A DNA stretch of 64,000 nucleotides, taken from the NCBI GenBank assembly GCA_964412195.1, contig CAYPNP010000007.1, positions 62,001 to 126,000 of the forward strand, written 5' to 3'. Within the stretch, counting starts at the first letter, position 1. Every line of letters starts with the position of its first letter. Positions 16,893 through 24,796 of this stretch are shown here, one piece after another. Under the pieces are notes generated by a model. The model was not told the origin of the DNA and did not search any database. It saw nothing but the letters and a program-made list of their open reading frames with translations. The DNA is from CAYPNP01 sp964412195 (GTDB taxonomy: Bacteria > Acidobacteriota > JAAYUB01). The position numbers and the translations under genes are program-made.

Positions 16893-17583
16893 AAAGTATA
16901 AAACGTGCGAGGGCATGAAAATCTTTCACTTACTCAAGTCTCACGAGACAAGTGTCATGATTTTTACTGGGAATCACCTTGAGTTAAAACGGGCACTCGA
17001 CTTCGTTCATGACCCAAGTAAATCATTTGTCTACTTCATTGAAGCGAATAGAGGTGAACTTTGGGAGATTCATCAGGATGTCGTTAGATTGTTTCACAAC
17101 TTCGTCGCATCGGCTCTCACTCTAGTTGAGCACACACGAATTCTGATCAATCAACAATTTGTGAAAGAAGAAATTAGGGTTGGATATCAGAGTCGAGTTG
17201 ATAACGTTTTCGCTTCGGATCCACTTTCCGGTTTTGTGCAAGATCTTCGGAATTACATACTTCATCGGGGACTACCTGCCACGGCTATGCATCTGCGATT
17301 ACTTGGCCAAAATCCAAAAAGGCACGTCGATACTAGGGTTATTTTGAATCTTGATCAGATGGATGACTGGGACTGGAATGGTCGAAGCAAGGAGTATATT
17401 TCAAGTGTCCCAAAAGAGTTGCCACTGTTGGACGTAGTTGAGTCCTATGGCAACAAAGTTAGAGGCTTCCATCAATGGTTTGTTGAATGGTTCAGTAAAA
17501 TTTATGAGAGAGAAATCGAAGAGCTTTTTACATTGGACGCACAATTATTCGGGAGAGACGGCAAACAAGCAGAGCATCCATGA
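16861..17583 (+). CDS. AT-rich hypothetical protein with HEPN-type R-x4-H motif
   Basis: A 240-residue, mostly helical soluble protein overlapping the end of the R-M gene by 32 bp; the GTG start has GAGGA just upstream. No family was recognised with certainty. Around residue 130 the sequence LRNYILHRGLP contains R130-N-x3-H135, the R-[polar]-x-x-x-H form of the HEPN ribonuclease active site. HEPN proteins often act as RNA-cutting toxins or abortive-infection effectors. Coupling to a restriction-modification gene would fit a defence role, but that is inference. Base composition is clearly more AT-rich than the chromosome around it, suggesting horizontal acquisition with the R-M tail. Confidence 0.75.
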   Translation: MVKANFAQLLEKYKTCEGMKIFHLLKSHETSVMIFTGNHLELKRALDFVHDPSKSFVYFIEANRGELWEIHQDVVRLFHNFVASALTLVEHTRILINQQFVKEEIRVGYQSRVDNVFASDPLSGFVQDLRNYILHRGLPATAMHLRLLGQNPKRHVDTRVILNLDQMDDWDWNGRSKEYISSVPKELPLLDVVESYGNKVRGFHQWFVEWFSKIYEREIEELFTLDAQLFGRDGKQAEHP

Positions 17584-17657
17584 AACAGCCCTTGACGAAA
17601 GAATCACTACCATGAAGCCGAATGATCTCTGAAGATGCTGTTGAGGGAGAGATGCCT

Positions 17658-17791
17658 GTGCCAAGCTCGGTCACAATCCAAAGCGGTGATTCGGCGCCCG
17701 GTCGGTCTTGCTTGTCCCTTTGGATTCCAGGGTGCCTCATCACCGCACTCCATACCGAACCTCATCACCGAATTGTGACGGAGCCTGGCAC
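17658..17791. repeat. 134-bp palindromic element with 20-bp inverted ends
   Basis: The left end 17658-17677 and right end 17772-17791 are inverted repeats with two mismatches (arms include GTCACAAT and ATTGTGAC). CGGTGAT / ATCACCG inverted motifs lie inside. The right arm is shared with 6231-6248. It fills much of the gap between the HEPN-like gene and the zinc-ribbon gene. Confidence 0.75.
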
Positions 17792-17849
17792 CAACGAGTC
17801 ATCCGCGTCGAGGTGGATGCATTACTAGACGAACTACAGGAGCAGTGTC

Positions 17850-18377
17850 GTGGGCGAGATCTCGGTGTACTACGTTCCAGAGAATGAGGCGTGGTGGATC
17901 GGTCGCGAGCGTGAAGCGGCCGAGGCTTTCTGGCATCAAGGCATCTTTGTGGCGACGCCAGACCGATGGGCATACAATGAGATCGCCCGCTATCAGCGCG
18001 AGGGGCTGGAGTTGCCTGGCGGGGAGTTCCGCTTCAGCTTCGCAGAGATGGGCCTCGGCGGCCTCGGCCAGTGGGAGTCTGTGCCGAACCTGGTGTACGA
18101 GCAGCGCTGTCCCTCGTGCTCGGGTGACATCTCGGCGGAGATGCATGAACGCTGGGAGGAAGAAAGTGCGATTCCTTTGCCGGAGCGCTCCCTTGACTGC
18201 CCTCATTGCGGCACCCGGATGGCCGCCGGCGGGGCCGTGTCGCCCCAGCCGTTCGTGTTCTCGCGGTTCTACCTCTGGATTGCAGACATCGATCCCGATG
18301 ACTGGGATCCCAAATTCAAGGGAGCAGTCGAATCCGTGCTCGGGCCCTGCGCCGAGTTCACGGCGTGGGAGACGTAA
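17850..18377 (+). CDS. Hypothetical protein with a central zinc-ribbon
   Basis: This 175-residue protein was not recognised. It starts at GTG 17850 with GGAG seven bases upstream. The N-terminal half is rich in aromatic and acidic residues. Two cysteine pairs, CPSC at about 92-95 and CPHC at about 122-125, form a probable four-cysteine zinc ribbon. No signal peptide or membrane segment is present. It is separated from the R-M locus by the palindromic element and from hldD by 515 bp of non-coding DNA. Composition is intermediate in GC. A DNA-, RNA- or protein-binding or immunity-like role is possible, but nothing in the sequence decides it. Confidence 0.6.
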   Translation: MGEISVYYVPENEAWWIGREREAAEAFWHQGIFVATPDRWAYNEIARYQREGLELPGGEFRFSFAEMGLGGLGQWESVPNLVYEQRCPSCSGDISAEMHERWEEESAIPLPERSLDCPHCGTRMAAGGAVSPQPFVFSRFYLWIADIDPDDWDPKFKGAVESVLGPCAEFTAWET

Positions 18378-18892
18378 CAAGCACGAAATCCAGCCGGCTC
18401 TGACATCTATTTCTCCCGGATGGTCGCAGAAACCATCCACACGAAATGCAATGCAAGCATGAAAGTGCGTCTCGGATGATTGTGACGGGTTGTGGCATCG
18501 TTTCTCCGCGCGCCGCCGCCGGGGCACGGGCGGAATAATCAAGAACAGCAGGAATACAATCATCCGGCTTTCCGGCGGCGGCCTTTCCGGTGGCGGCGGG
18601 CGACCCTCCGGGCCAGCCCTTGCCTCCGGCTAATTTCTCTTCCTCCCTCCGGAAGGCCCACCGCATCCCGCCGGGATGAGATCGCGGGATGCCTGCACGG
18701 CTATCCACCCGATACATCGTGCGGACGGGGATGTCCGCGCTCCGACCGGCGGCAGCGACGTCCTGCGGATGGGGGCTTGGTCTACGCCGTGCACAGCGCT
18801 CTCTATGCTCCCGCGGTGAATGATCGTCGGGCTTGGATTTTCCGCGGGATTGGCATAAGATAGCCCCCCATGAACCGGTTGGAGGCACGACC
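18378..18892. other. 515-bp non-coding region before hldD
   Basis: No supported gene. Readable frames here are arginine- and proline-rich and lack ribosome sites. The region holds GC-rich short repeats around 18560-18610, a 6-bp hairpin at 18721-18738 (GCGGAC / GTCCGC) within a REP-like stretch, and the hldD promoter at its end. Confidence 0.55.
18833..18861 (+). promoter_or_regulatory. Promoter of hldD
   Basis: TTGGAT (18833-18838), a 17-bp spacer and TAAGAT (18856-18861), 32 bp before the ATG. The -10 is preceded by TGGCA as at the TonB-like gene promoter. Confidence 0.65.
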
Positions 18893-19891
18893 ATGATCGT
18901 AGTGACCGGAGCGGCGGGGATGATCGGCAGCGCGGTGATCTGGGCGCTCAACGAGCGCGGCGAGGACCGCATCCTCGCCGTGGACGTCCTGGGGACCGAC
19001 GAGCGCTGGAAGAACCTGCGGGCCCTGCGCTTCCGCGACTACCTCGAGCGGGACGAGTTCCTGCAACGCGTCCGGGACGGCCGGCTGCCGGAGGGGATCC
19101 GCTCGATCGTCCACCTCGGCGCCTGCTCCGACACCACCGAGCGCGACGCCTCGTTCCTCATCCGGAATAACTTCGAGTACACCCGGACGCTGGCCCAACT
19201 GGCCCTCGCCCGGGACCTGCGCTTCGTCTACGCTTCCAGCGCCGCCACGTACGGCGACGGCTCGGCCGGCTACCGCGACCGGGAGGAGGAGCTGCCCAGC
19301 CTCCGACCCCTCAACATGTACGGCTACTCCAAGCACCTCTTCGACCAGTGGGCGTGGCGGTCGGGCGCCCTGGCCCGGCTGGCCGGGCTCAAGTATTTCA
19401 ACGTGTTCGGGCCGAACGAGTACCACAAGGGGGAGATGCGCAGCGTGGTGCTGAAGGCCTTTGAGCAGGTCCGGCGGGAGGGCACGGTGCGGCTCTTCAA
19501 GTCCTATCGCCCCGAGTACGCCGACGGGGAGCAGCGGCGCGACTTCCTCTACGTCAAGGACGCGGCCCGGATGACCCTGTTCTTCCTGGACCACCCGACC
19601 CTCGGCGGGCTCTTCAACGTGGGCAGCGGGCGGGCACGGACCTGGAACGACCTGGCCCGGGCCCTCTTCGCCGCGATGAGGCGGCCGGAGCGGATCCAGT
19701 ACATCGACATGCCGGAGGGGCTGCGCGACCGCTACCAGTACTTCACCGAGGCGGACATGTCCCGCCTGCGCGCCGCCGGCTGGGCGGAGGAACCCACCCC
19801 CCTCGAGGAAGCCGTGGGCGACTACGTGCGCGGCTACCTCACCGCCGGGACGCACCTCGAGCCGTCTCCGGCACCACCTCGACGATCGTGA
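18893..19891 (+). CDS. hldD: ADP-L-glycero-D-manno-heptose 6-epimerase
   Basis: The 332-residue short-chain dehydrogenase-type epimerase makes ADP-L-glycero-D-manno-heptose for the lipopolysaccharide inner core. It has the NAD(P) motif GAAGMIGS near residue 6, SSAATYGDG with the catalytic serine or threonine region, and YGYSK with Tyr and Lys. It also has the diagnostic FNVFGPNEYHKGEMRSVV. Length matches HldD (about 310-330). GGAGG precedes the ATG. It stands alone, without other heptose genes. Its last 53 bp overlap the 3' end of the convergent M16 peptidase gene. It supports a Gram-negative envelope with heptose-containing LPS. Confidence 0.93.
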   Translation: MIVVTGAAGMIGSAVIWALNERGEDRILAVDVLGTDERWKNLRALRFRDYLERDEFLQRVRDGRLPEGIRSIVHLGACSDTTERDASFLIRNNFEYTRTLAQLALARDLRFVYASSAATYGDGSAGYRDREEELPSLRPLNMYGYSKHLFDQWAWRSGALARLAGLKYFNVFGPNEYHKGEMRSVVLKAFEQVRREGTVRLFKSYRPEYADGEQRRDFLYVKDAARMTLFFLDHPTLGGLFNVGSGRARTWNDLARALFAAMRRPERIQYIDMPEGLRDRYQYFTEADMSRLRAAGWAEEPTPLEEAVGDYVRGYLTAGTHLEPSPAPPRRS

Positions 19892-22487
19892 GGTTGTCGG
19901 GATCCAGGTGCCGCTTGGCCGCCGCGAGCACGTCGGCGGCGCTCACCTCTTCAATGTAGCGGGCGAACTTCTCGGGGTAGTCGAAGCCCAGCCCGTAGAG
20001 CCAGGCGGTCAGGACGAAGTTCGCGATGAGGCCCATGGTCTCGAAGTGGAAGACGAAGCTGCCGGTGAGGTAGTCCCGCGCCCCGGCCAGCTCGTCCGCC
20101 CCGACCGGCTCCCGCCGGATCCGCCGGATCTCCTTCAGGATCGCCTGGATCGCCCGGTCGCGGTGCTGCGGCGAGGTGCCGAGGTAGGCCGTGAAGCGCC
20201 CCTCGTCCAGCCCGGCGGCGGCGCAGATGCTGGCGTAGGTGTGGTAGGCCAGGCCCATCTCGTCCCGGATCTTGTGGGGGATCCGGGCGGTGAAGCCCGG
20301 GCCGGCGCCCAGGATCACGTCCATGACCATCAGCCGGTAGAAGTCGGGGTGGCTGCGCCGGACCCCCAGGTGGCCCAGGTAGACGTGGAGCTGTTCCTTG
20401 TCCCGGACCGGCACCACGCGCGTGACTGGCCCGGTCTGGCGGGCCAGGGGCAGCGCTTTCCGGTCGAGGCGCTTGCCGGCCGGCAGCCCGCCCCAGTCTT
20501 TTTCGACCGTATCCAGGAACCGGTCCGGGTCGAAGTCGCCCACCGCCACCAGGACGGTGTTCGCCGGGTGGTAGTAGCGGGCGTGGAAGGCTTGCAGCTG
20601 CCCCCGCTTGAACTTCCGGACCGTGTCCGCGTAGCCGAAAGTCGGGTGGGCCAGCGGCGTGCCGGCGTAGATGATCCGGTTGAATTCCCGGGCGCCGAGG
20701 TAGTCGGGGCGGTCCTCCCGGGCGGCGATGTGCGTCAGCACCTGGGAGCGGGTCTGCTCCAGCCGGTCCTTCGGGAAGATCGACTCGTAGAGCAGCTCCC
20801 GGACCAGCTTCAGGCCCGCCGGCAGGTCTTCCTTCAACACCTTGAGCGAGAGCCCGGAGGCTTCGCGGTTGCCGAAGGCGTCCAGGCTGCCGCCGCAGCC
20901 GTCGACCCAGTCGGCGATCTCCCGCCAGGAGCGCTTCGGCGTCCCCTCGTCCAGCATGTTGCCCACCAGGTGGGCCAGGCCCTCGACGCCCGTCCGGTCC
21001 TCGCGGCTGCCGGCCAGGACGACCGCGTGGAGCAGGACGGCGGGGATCTGCGGCCACGGGCAGGCCAGGACCGTCAAGCCGTTGGCCAGCCGGCGCTCCC
21101 GGATGTCCAGGTGCACCGCCGTACCGGAGGTGCGGCCCCGCGGGCTCCGGTCGGCGGGTGCCGGACGGCCGCACGCCGCGCGGTGGTAGCCTTGGCGGGA
21201 ATCGGGCAATTCAAGGTCCTCCTCGGCTTCGACAACCACTTGGCCCTTCCCCTTGGACGCCTCCAGGCAGCCCACCACGGCCCGGTCCGGATCCAGGTAC
21301 GCCCGGGCCGCCGCCTGGACGTCCGCGGCGGTGACCCGCTTCATGCGATCGAGGTAATGCTGGAAAAATTCGGCCGTGTGCAGGCACTCGTACATGCCGA
21401 TGTTCATGGCCAGGCCGGAGGCGTCCTCCAGCTCGAAGATGAAGTCGGCCTCCAGCTGCCGGCGCGCTTTGGCCATCTCGGCCTTGGTCACGCCGTCCCG
21501 ACGGATCCGGCCCAGCTCCTCGGCCACGGCTTCCTCCACCTTCTCCGGGGAGGCGCCATCCTTCAGCTGGGCCGCCAGGGCGAAGAGGCCGGGGTCCTTC
21601 ATGTCCTCGAAATGGACGGAGATGGAGGACACCGTCTGGTCCTCCTCCACCAGCCGCTGGTACAGCCGGCAGGTCTTGCCCTCGGACAGGATGTAGTCCA
21701 GCAGGTGCACGGCGTGGATTGAGTCCGCCGACAGCGCCGGCCCGTGGAAGGCCATCAGCAGGCGGGTGGCGTGGGCGGGCCGGGAAGCGTGGAAGCGGAC
21801 GCGGCCGTCGGGCGGGCTGTCGGGCGGCAGGGGCTGCCGGGGAAGGCTTTGCCCTTTCAGGCAGCCGAACTTCCGGCGCACCAGCGCGCTGACCCGCTTC
21901 GGATCGACGTCGCCGGCGATGGCCACAACGGCGTTGCCGGGCTGGTAGTAGAAGTCGTAGTACGCCCGCATCTGCTCCAGAGTGATCGCCCGCAGGTCCT
22001 CCTCCCAGCCGATGATGGGATGGCGGTAGGGGTGCCGCTGGTAGGCCAGGCTGCGGACGTGCCGCCGGAGGAACTCCCAGGGGTTGTCCTCGCCCATGTG
22101 CAGCTCCTCCAGCACCACCTGTTTCTCGGAGGCGAACTCGTCCGGGGGCAGCAACAGGCGCCGCATCCGGTCGGCCTCCACGTCCAGGGCCACCTCCCAG
22201 CGGTCGGCGGCGAACGTGAAGTAGTAGCAGGTGTAATCGTAGGAGGTGAAGGCGTTGTTCTGGCCGCCGAGCCGCAGGCTCAGGGCGTCCAGGCTGCCCT
22301 TGGGGAAGCGGCGCGAGCCCTTGAACATCATGTGCTCGAGGAAATGGGAAAGGCCGGTGAAGCCCTCCTTTTCCTCCCGGGAACCCACCCGGTACCAGAC
22401 GGTGCTGCAGACCAGCGGCAGGCGGTGCTGCTCCGCCACCAGCAGGGTCAGGCCGTTGTCGAGCTGCTCCCGGTAGATTTCCACCAT
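19839..22487 (-). CDS. Fused tandem M16 zinc peptidase (active plus inactive half)
   Basis: An 882-residue protein made of two M16 units. The first half carries the inverted zinc motif HFLEH (His48, Glu51, His52) and the distal glutamates in VVLEELHMGEDNP near residue 127, so it should be catalytic. The second half starts near residue 472 (DIRERRLANGLTVL) and reads HLVGNMLDEG where the zinc site should be. That makes it a non-catalytic partner domain, as in bacterial PqqL or mitochondrial processing peptidase pairs, but fused. No signal peptide is visible, so it may be cytoplasmic. AAGGAG precedes ATG 22487. Monocistronic, divergent from murB. Confidence 0.9.
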   Translation of the reverse strand: MVEIYREQLDNGLTLLVAEQHRLPLVCSTVWYRVGSREEKEGFTGLSHFLEHMMFKGSRRFPKGSLDALSLRLGGQNNAFTSYDYTCYYFTFAADRWEVALDVEADRMRRLLLPPDEFASEKQVVLEELHMGEDNPWEFLRRHVRSLAYQRHPYRHPIIGWEEDLRAITLEQMRAYYDFYYQPGNAVVAIAGDVDPKRVSALVRRKFGCLKGQSLPRQPLPPDSPPDGRVRFHASRPAHATRLLMAFHGPALSADSIHAVHLLDYILSEGKTCRLYQRLVEEDQTVSSISVHFEDMKDPGLFALAAQLKDGASPEKVEEAVAEELGRIRRDGVTKAEMAKARRQLEADFIFELEDASGLAMNIGMYECLHTAEFFQHYLDRMKRVTAADVQAAARAYLDPDRAVVGCLEASKGKGQVVVEAEEDLELPDSRQGYHRAACGRPAPADRSPRGRTSGTAVHLDIRERRLANGLTVLACPWPQIPAVLLHAVVLAGSREDRTGVEGLAHLVGNMLDEGTPKRSWREIADWVDGCGGSLDAFGNREASGLSLKVLKEDLPAGLKLVRELLYESIFPKDRLEQTRSQVLTHIAAREDRPDYLGAREFNRIIYAGTPLAHPTFGYADTVRKFKRGQLQAFHARYYHPANTVLVAVGDFDPDRFLDTVEKDWGGLPAGKRLDRKALPLARQTGPVTRVVPVRDKEQLHVYLGHLGVRRSHPDFYRLMVMDVILGAGPGFTARIPHKIRDEMGLAYHTYASICAAAGLDEGRFTAYLGTSPQHRDRAIQAILKEIRRIRREPVGADELAGARDYLTGSFVFHFETMGLIANFVLTAWLYGLGFDYPEKFARYIEEVSAADVLAAAKRHLDPDNLTIVEVVPETARGASRR

Positions 22488-22557
22488 GTCCCGCTCCTTT
22501 GTCCGGATGATTCGGCCAGCCGTCCGCCCTCGCCCGGGCGGCAAAGTGCAGAGTGTA

Positions 22558-22578
22558 CCACGAGAGCCGACCTCGTGG
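22558..22578. other. Hairpin between the M16 and murB genes
   Basis: CCACGAG (22558-22564) and CTCGTGG (22572-22578) form a 7-bp stem with a 7-base loop in the divergent intergenic region. It could be an operator or RNA structure; no partner is evident. Confidence 0.35.
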
Positions 22579-22622
22579 CACCATCGATCGCTCGGGCCGC
22601 CCCGGGAGCGGCCCCAAATCGA

Positions 22623-22651
22623 TTGCAATCCCCCGTCGCCTTTGCTACATT
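22623..22651 (+). promoter_or_regulatory. Promoter of murB
   Basis: TTGCAA (22623-22628), a 17-bp spacer and TACATT (22646-22651) with an extended TGC before it, 25 bp before the ATG at 22676. Confidence 0.65.
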
Positions 22652-22675
22652 CAGCCCGGCACCGAGGATATCCGT

Positions 22676-23626
22676 ATGAGCCCGCAGACACCCCCCACCC
22701 CGATCCCGCCCGACCGGCCCCGCCCGCCCGGCGGCTGTCCGGCGGAGTGCCTCCCCGGCGAGATCCTCGTCCCCTACACCACCTACCGGTTGGGCGGCCC
22801 GGCGGATTTCCTCCTCCTGCCCCGCGACGCGGGGGAATTCGCCGCCTCGGTCCGGTGGGCGGCCGCCCGCGGGCTACCCGTCACCGTGCTGGGCGGCGGC
22901 TCCAACGTCCTGATCGCGGACGCCGGCGTGGAGGGCGCCGTCCTCGTCACCACCCGGATGCAGGCCGTGTCCTTCGAGGAGGGCGCCGTGTCGGCCGAGG
23001 CCGGCATCATCATGGACCGCCTGTGCGAGCTGTGCGCCGGGCGCGGCCTGGCCGGAGTCGCCAACTTCTACGGGATGCCGGGGACGCTGGGCGGCGCCGT
23101 GATGATGAACGCCCGCTGCTATGAGCACTCCATCGAGGAGGTCGTGGAGGCGGTGGACGCCGTGGACGCCGCCGGGAACCCTCACCGCTACTCGCGAGCC
23201 GACTGCCGGTTCGCCTACAAGGACTCGCGTTTCCAGGACGGCGCCGAGTGGGCTGTCCGCGTCCGGCTGGCCCTTCGCCCAGGCGGCCCGCCGGAGGAGC
23301 TGCGCGCCGAGATGGAACGGCGCCGCCGGCACCGGGAGGAGATGGGCCAGTACCGGTTCCCCAACGCCGGGTGCGTGTTCAAGAACGATTACAAGGTGGG
23401 CATCCCCTCGGGCAAACTGGTCGAATCGTGCGGCCTGAAAGGCTTCCGGATCGGCGGCGCGGAGGTATTCCCCAGTCACGCCAATTTCGTGGTCAACACG
23501 GGCGGCGCCACGGCGGCCGACGTCCTGGCGGTGATCCGGCACGTGGAGCGGGCGGTCTTCGAGCAGAAAGGGATCCGGCTGGAGCGCGAGGTGCGCCTGC
23601 TGGGTCGCTGGCAGGAAAGCATTTAA
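22676..23626 (+). CDS. murB: UDP-N-acetylenolpyruvoylglucosamine reductase
   Basis: The 316-residue FAD enzyme reduces UDP-GlcNAc-enolpyruvate to UDP-MurNAc with NADPH for peptidoglycan synthesis. FAD-binding elements are TYRLGGPADFLLLP, LGGGSNVLIADAGVEGAVLV and GMPGTLGGAVMMNAR. The layout is the shorter type II MurB. In the proton-donor loop the usual serine position reads AGCVFKND, so cysteine replaces serine, a variation seen in some MurB proteins. LKGFRIGGAEVFPSHANFVVN is the conserved C-terminal motif. GAGGA lies before the ATG. It stands apart from any mur/fts cluster in view. Confidence 0.94.
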   Translation: MSPQTPPTPIPPDRPRPPGGCPAECLPGEILVPYTTYRLGGPADFLLLPRDAGEFAASVRWAAARGLPVTVLGGGSNVLIADAGVEGAVLVTTRMQAVSFEEGAVSAEAGIIMDRLCELCAGRGLAGVANFYGMPGTLGGAVMMNARCYEHSIEEVVEAVDAVDAAGNPHRYSRADCRFAYKDSRFQDGAEWAVRVRLALRPGGPPEELRAEMERRRRHREEMGQYRFPNAGCVFKNDYKVGIPSGKLVESCGLKGFRIGGAEVFPSHANFVVNTGGATAADVLAVIRHVERAVFEQKGIRLEREVRLLGRWQESI

Positions 23627-23794
23627 CCGCAAAGGCAACTTGGGATCAAACGTCGAACGTTGAACTTCGAACGCTGAACTCTGAACGAACAGCAGCAAAT
23701 GCAATGACGAGTCCAGGATCCCCGTTCAGCGTTCAAAGTTCGCTGTTCAACGTTCAGCGTTCGGGTTGCTTTGCGGGCATTGCGCCTTTGCGGT
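23626..23794. repeat. Palindromic short-unit repeat element between murB and PHP genes
   Basis: Outer arms ACCGCAAAGGC (23626-23636) and GCCTTTGCGGT (23784-23794) are exact inverted repeats. Inside, 23651-23687 carries degenerate 9-11 base units of the CGAACGTTGAAC type, and 23723-23765 carries them inverted. The whole could fold into a long hairpin and lies between convergent genes, so it may end both transcripts. Confidence 0.8.
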
Positions 23795-23802
23795 GAGATG
23801 AC

Positions 23803-24705
23803 TTAAAAGTGGAGCCACTGGCGGAATTTGGCCGGCTCGCGGGAAAGGAAGGGGTGGGTCTGGGGCAGGCGGGCCTTGAGGTCCTCCACCAGCTGGTAGG
23901 GCCAGCGGGCGGTGCCCCGTCCGGTGCCGATTTCGATGTTGCTCTTGAACATACCGTGAAAGTCGCTGCCACCGGTCTTGCACAGGCCTTCCCGGTCGGC
24001 CAGCTCGGCGAAGCGGCGGGACATCTCCGACTGACCCTGGTAAAACGCTTCGAGGCCGGCCAGCCCCTGTTGCCGGAGTCCCCGTACGAAGGCGGCGAGG
24101 TCCTCGAACCGCTCGAACTCCAGCGTCTGGGGATGGGCCAAGACGGGCAGGCCGCCGTACTGGCGGATGAGCTGCAGGCCGTCCAGCGCGGTCAGCTTCT
24201 CTTTCGGCACGTACGCCGGACCGTCTTTCCGCAGGTAGAGATTGAACGCCTCCTTCACGTTGGCGACGTAGCCCGCTTCCACCATGGCGGCGGCGATGTG
24301 GGGGCGCCCGACGTTGCCGTTGTTCGCCCGGCGCCGGATTTCCGGAAGGCTCAGCTGCAGGCCCAGGTCGGCCAGCTTCTGGATGATCAAGGGATTGCGG
24401 CGCTTTCGGTGCTCGCGCAGCTCCAGCAGGGTGGTGTGGAGGGCCGGGCTGTCGTAGTCGATGAAGTAGCCGAGCATGTGCAGCTCGCCGTGCGGGAAGC
24501 AGATGGACAGCTCCACCCCGGGGAGCACCTCGACGCCCAGGCGCTTCCCTTCGAGGATGGCTTCCTCGTTGCCGCTGGCCGTGTCGTGGTCCGTGATCGC
24601 GATGGCCCGGAGCCCCTTGGCCTTGGCGTAGGCGACCACCTCCGACGGGCTCATCGAGCCGTCCGAGCGGGTGGTGTGCAGGTGCAGATCCACGAAACCG
24701 TTCAT
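23803..24705 (-). CDS. PHP-domain phosphoesterase (RNase AM / nucleoside bisphosphatase-like)
   Basis: The 300-residue cytoplasmic PHP protein starts with the first metal motif VDLHLHTTRSDGSMSP. It continues with ITDHDTASGN, PGVELS, GRPHIA, LAHPQT and GGSDFHG, the full set of PHP metal ligands. This order matches the YciV/TrpH group, known as 3',5'-nucleoside bisphosphate phosphatase or RNase AM acting on 5' ends of RNA. A different phosphoester substrate cannot be excluded. It converges with murB across the palindromic repeat element. Confidence 0.88.
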   Translation of the reverse strand: MNGFVDLHLHTTRSDGSMSPSEVVAYAKAKGLRAIAITDHDTASGNEEAILEGKRLGVEVLPGVELSICFPHGELHMLGYFIDYDSPALHTTLLELREHRKRRNPLIIQKLADLGLQLSLPEIRRRANNGNVGRPHIAAAMVEAGYVANVKEAFNLYLRKDGPAYVPKEKLTALDGLQLIRQYGGLPVLAHPQTLEFERFEDLAAFVRGLRQQGLAGLEAFYQGQSEMSRRFAELADREGLCKTGGSDFHGMFKSNIEIGTGRGTARWPYQLVEDLKARLPQTHPFLSREPAKFRQWLHF

Positions 24706-24796
24706 GCGCGCATCCCGCCGCCCTTCGAATAATAAAACTGGCTATTATAATTGAGTTTTTCGGGATTGCAAGAGCATTCCGGCCGGGGAGCCGGGC

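Noticed and set aside
17622..17828. A 68-codon frame between the HEPN-like and zinc-ribbon genes
   Set aside because: It is the readout of the palindromic element and has no ribosome site.
18492..18863. A 123-codon plus-strand frame before hldD
   Set aside because: Arginine- and proline-rich, no ribosome site, overlaps the hldD promoter and REP-like hairpin sequence.
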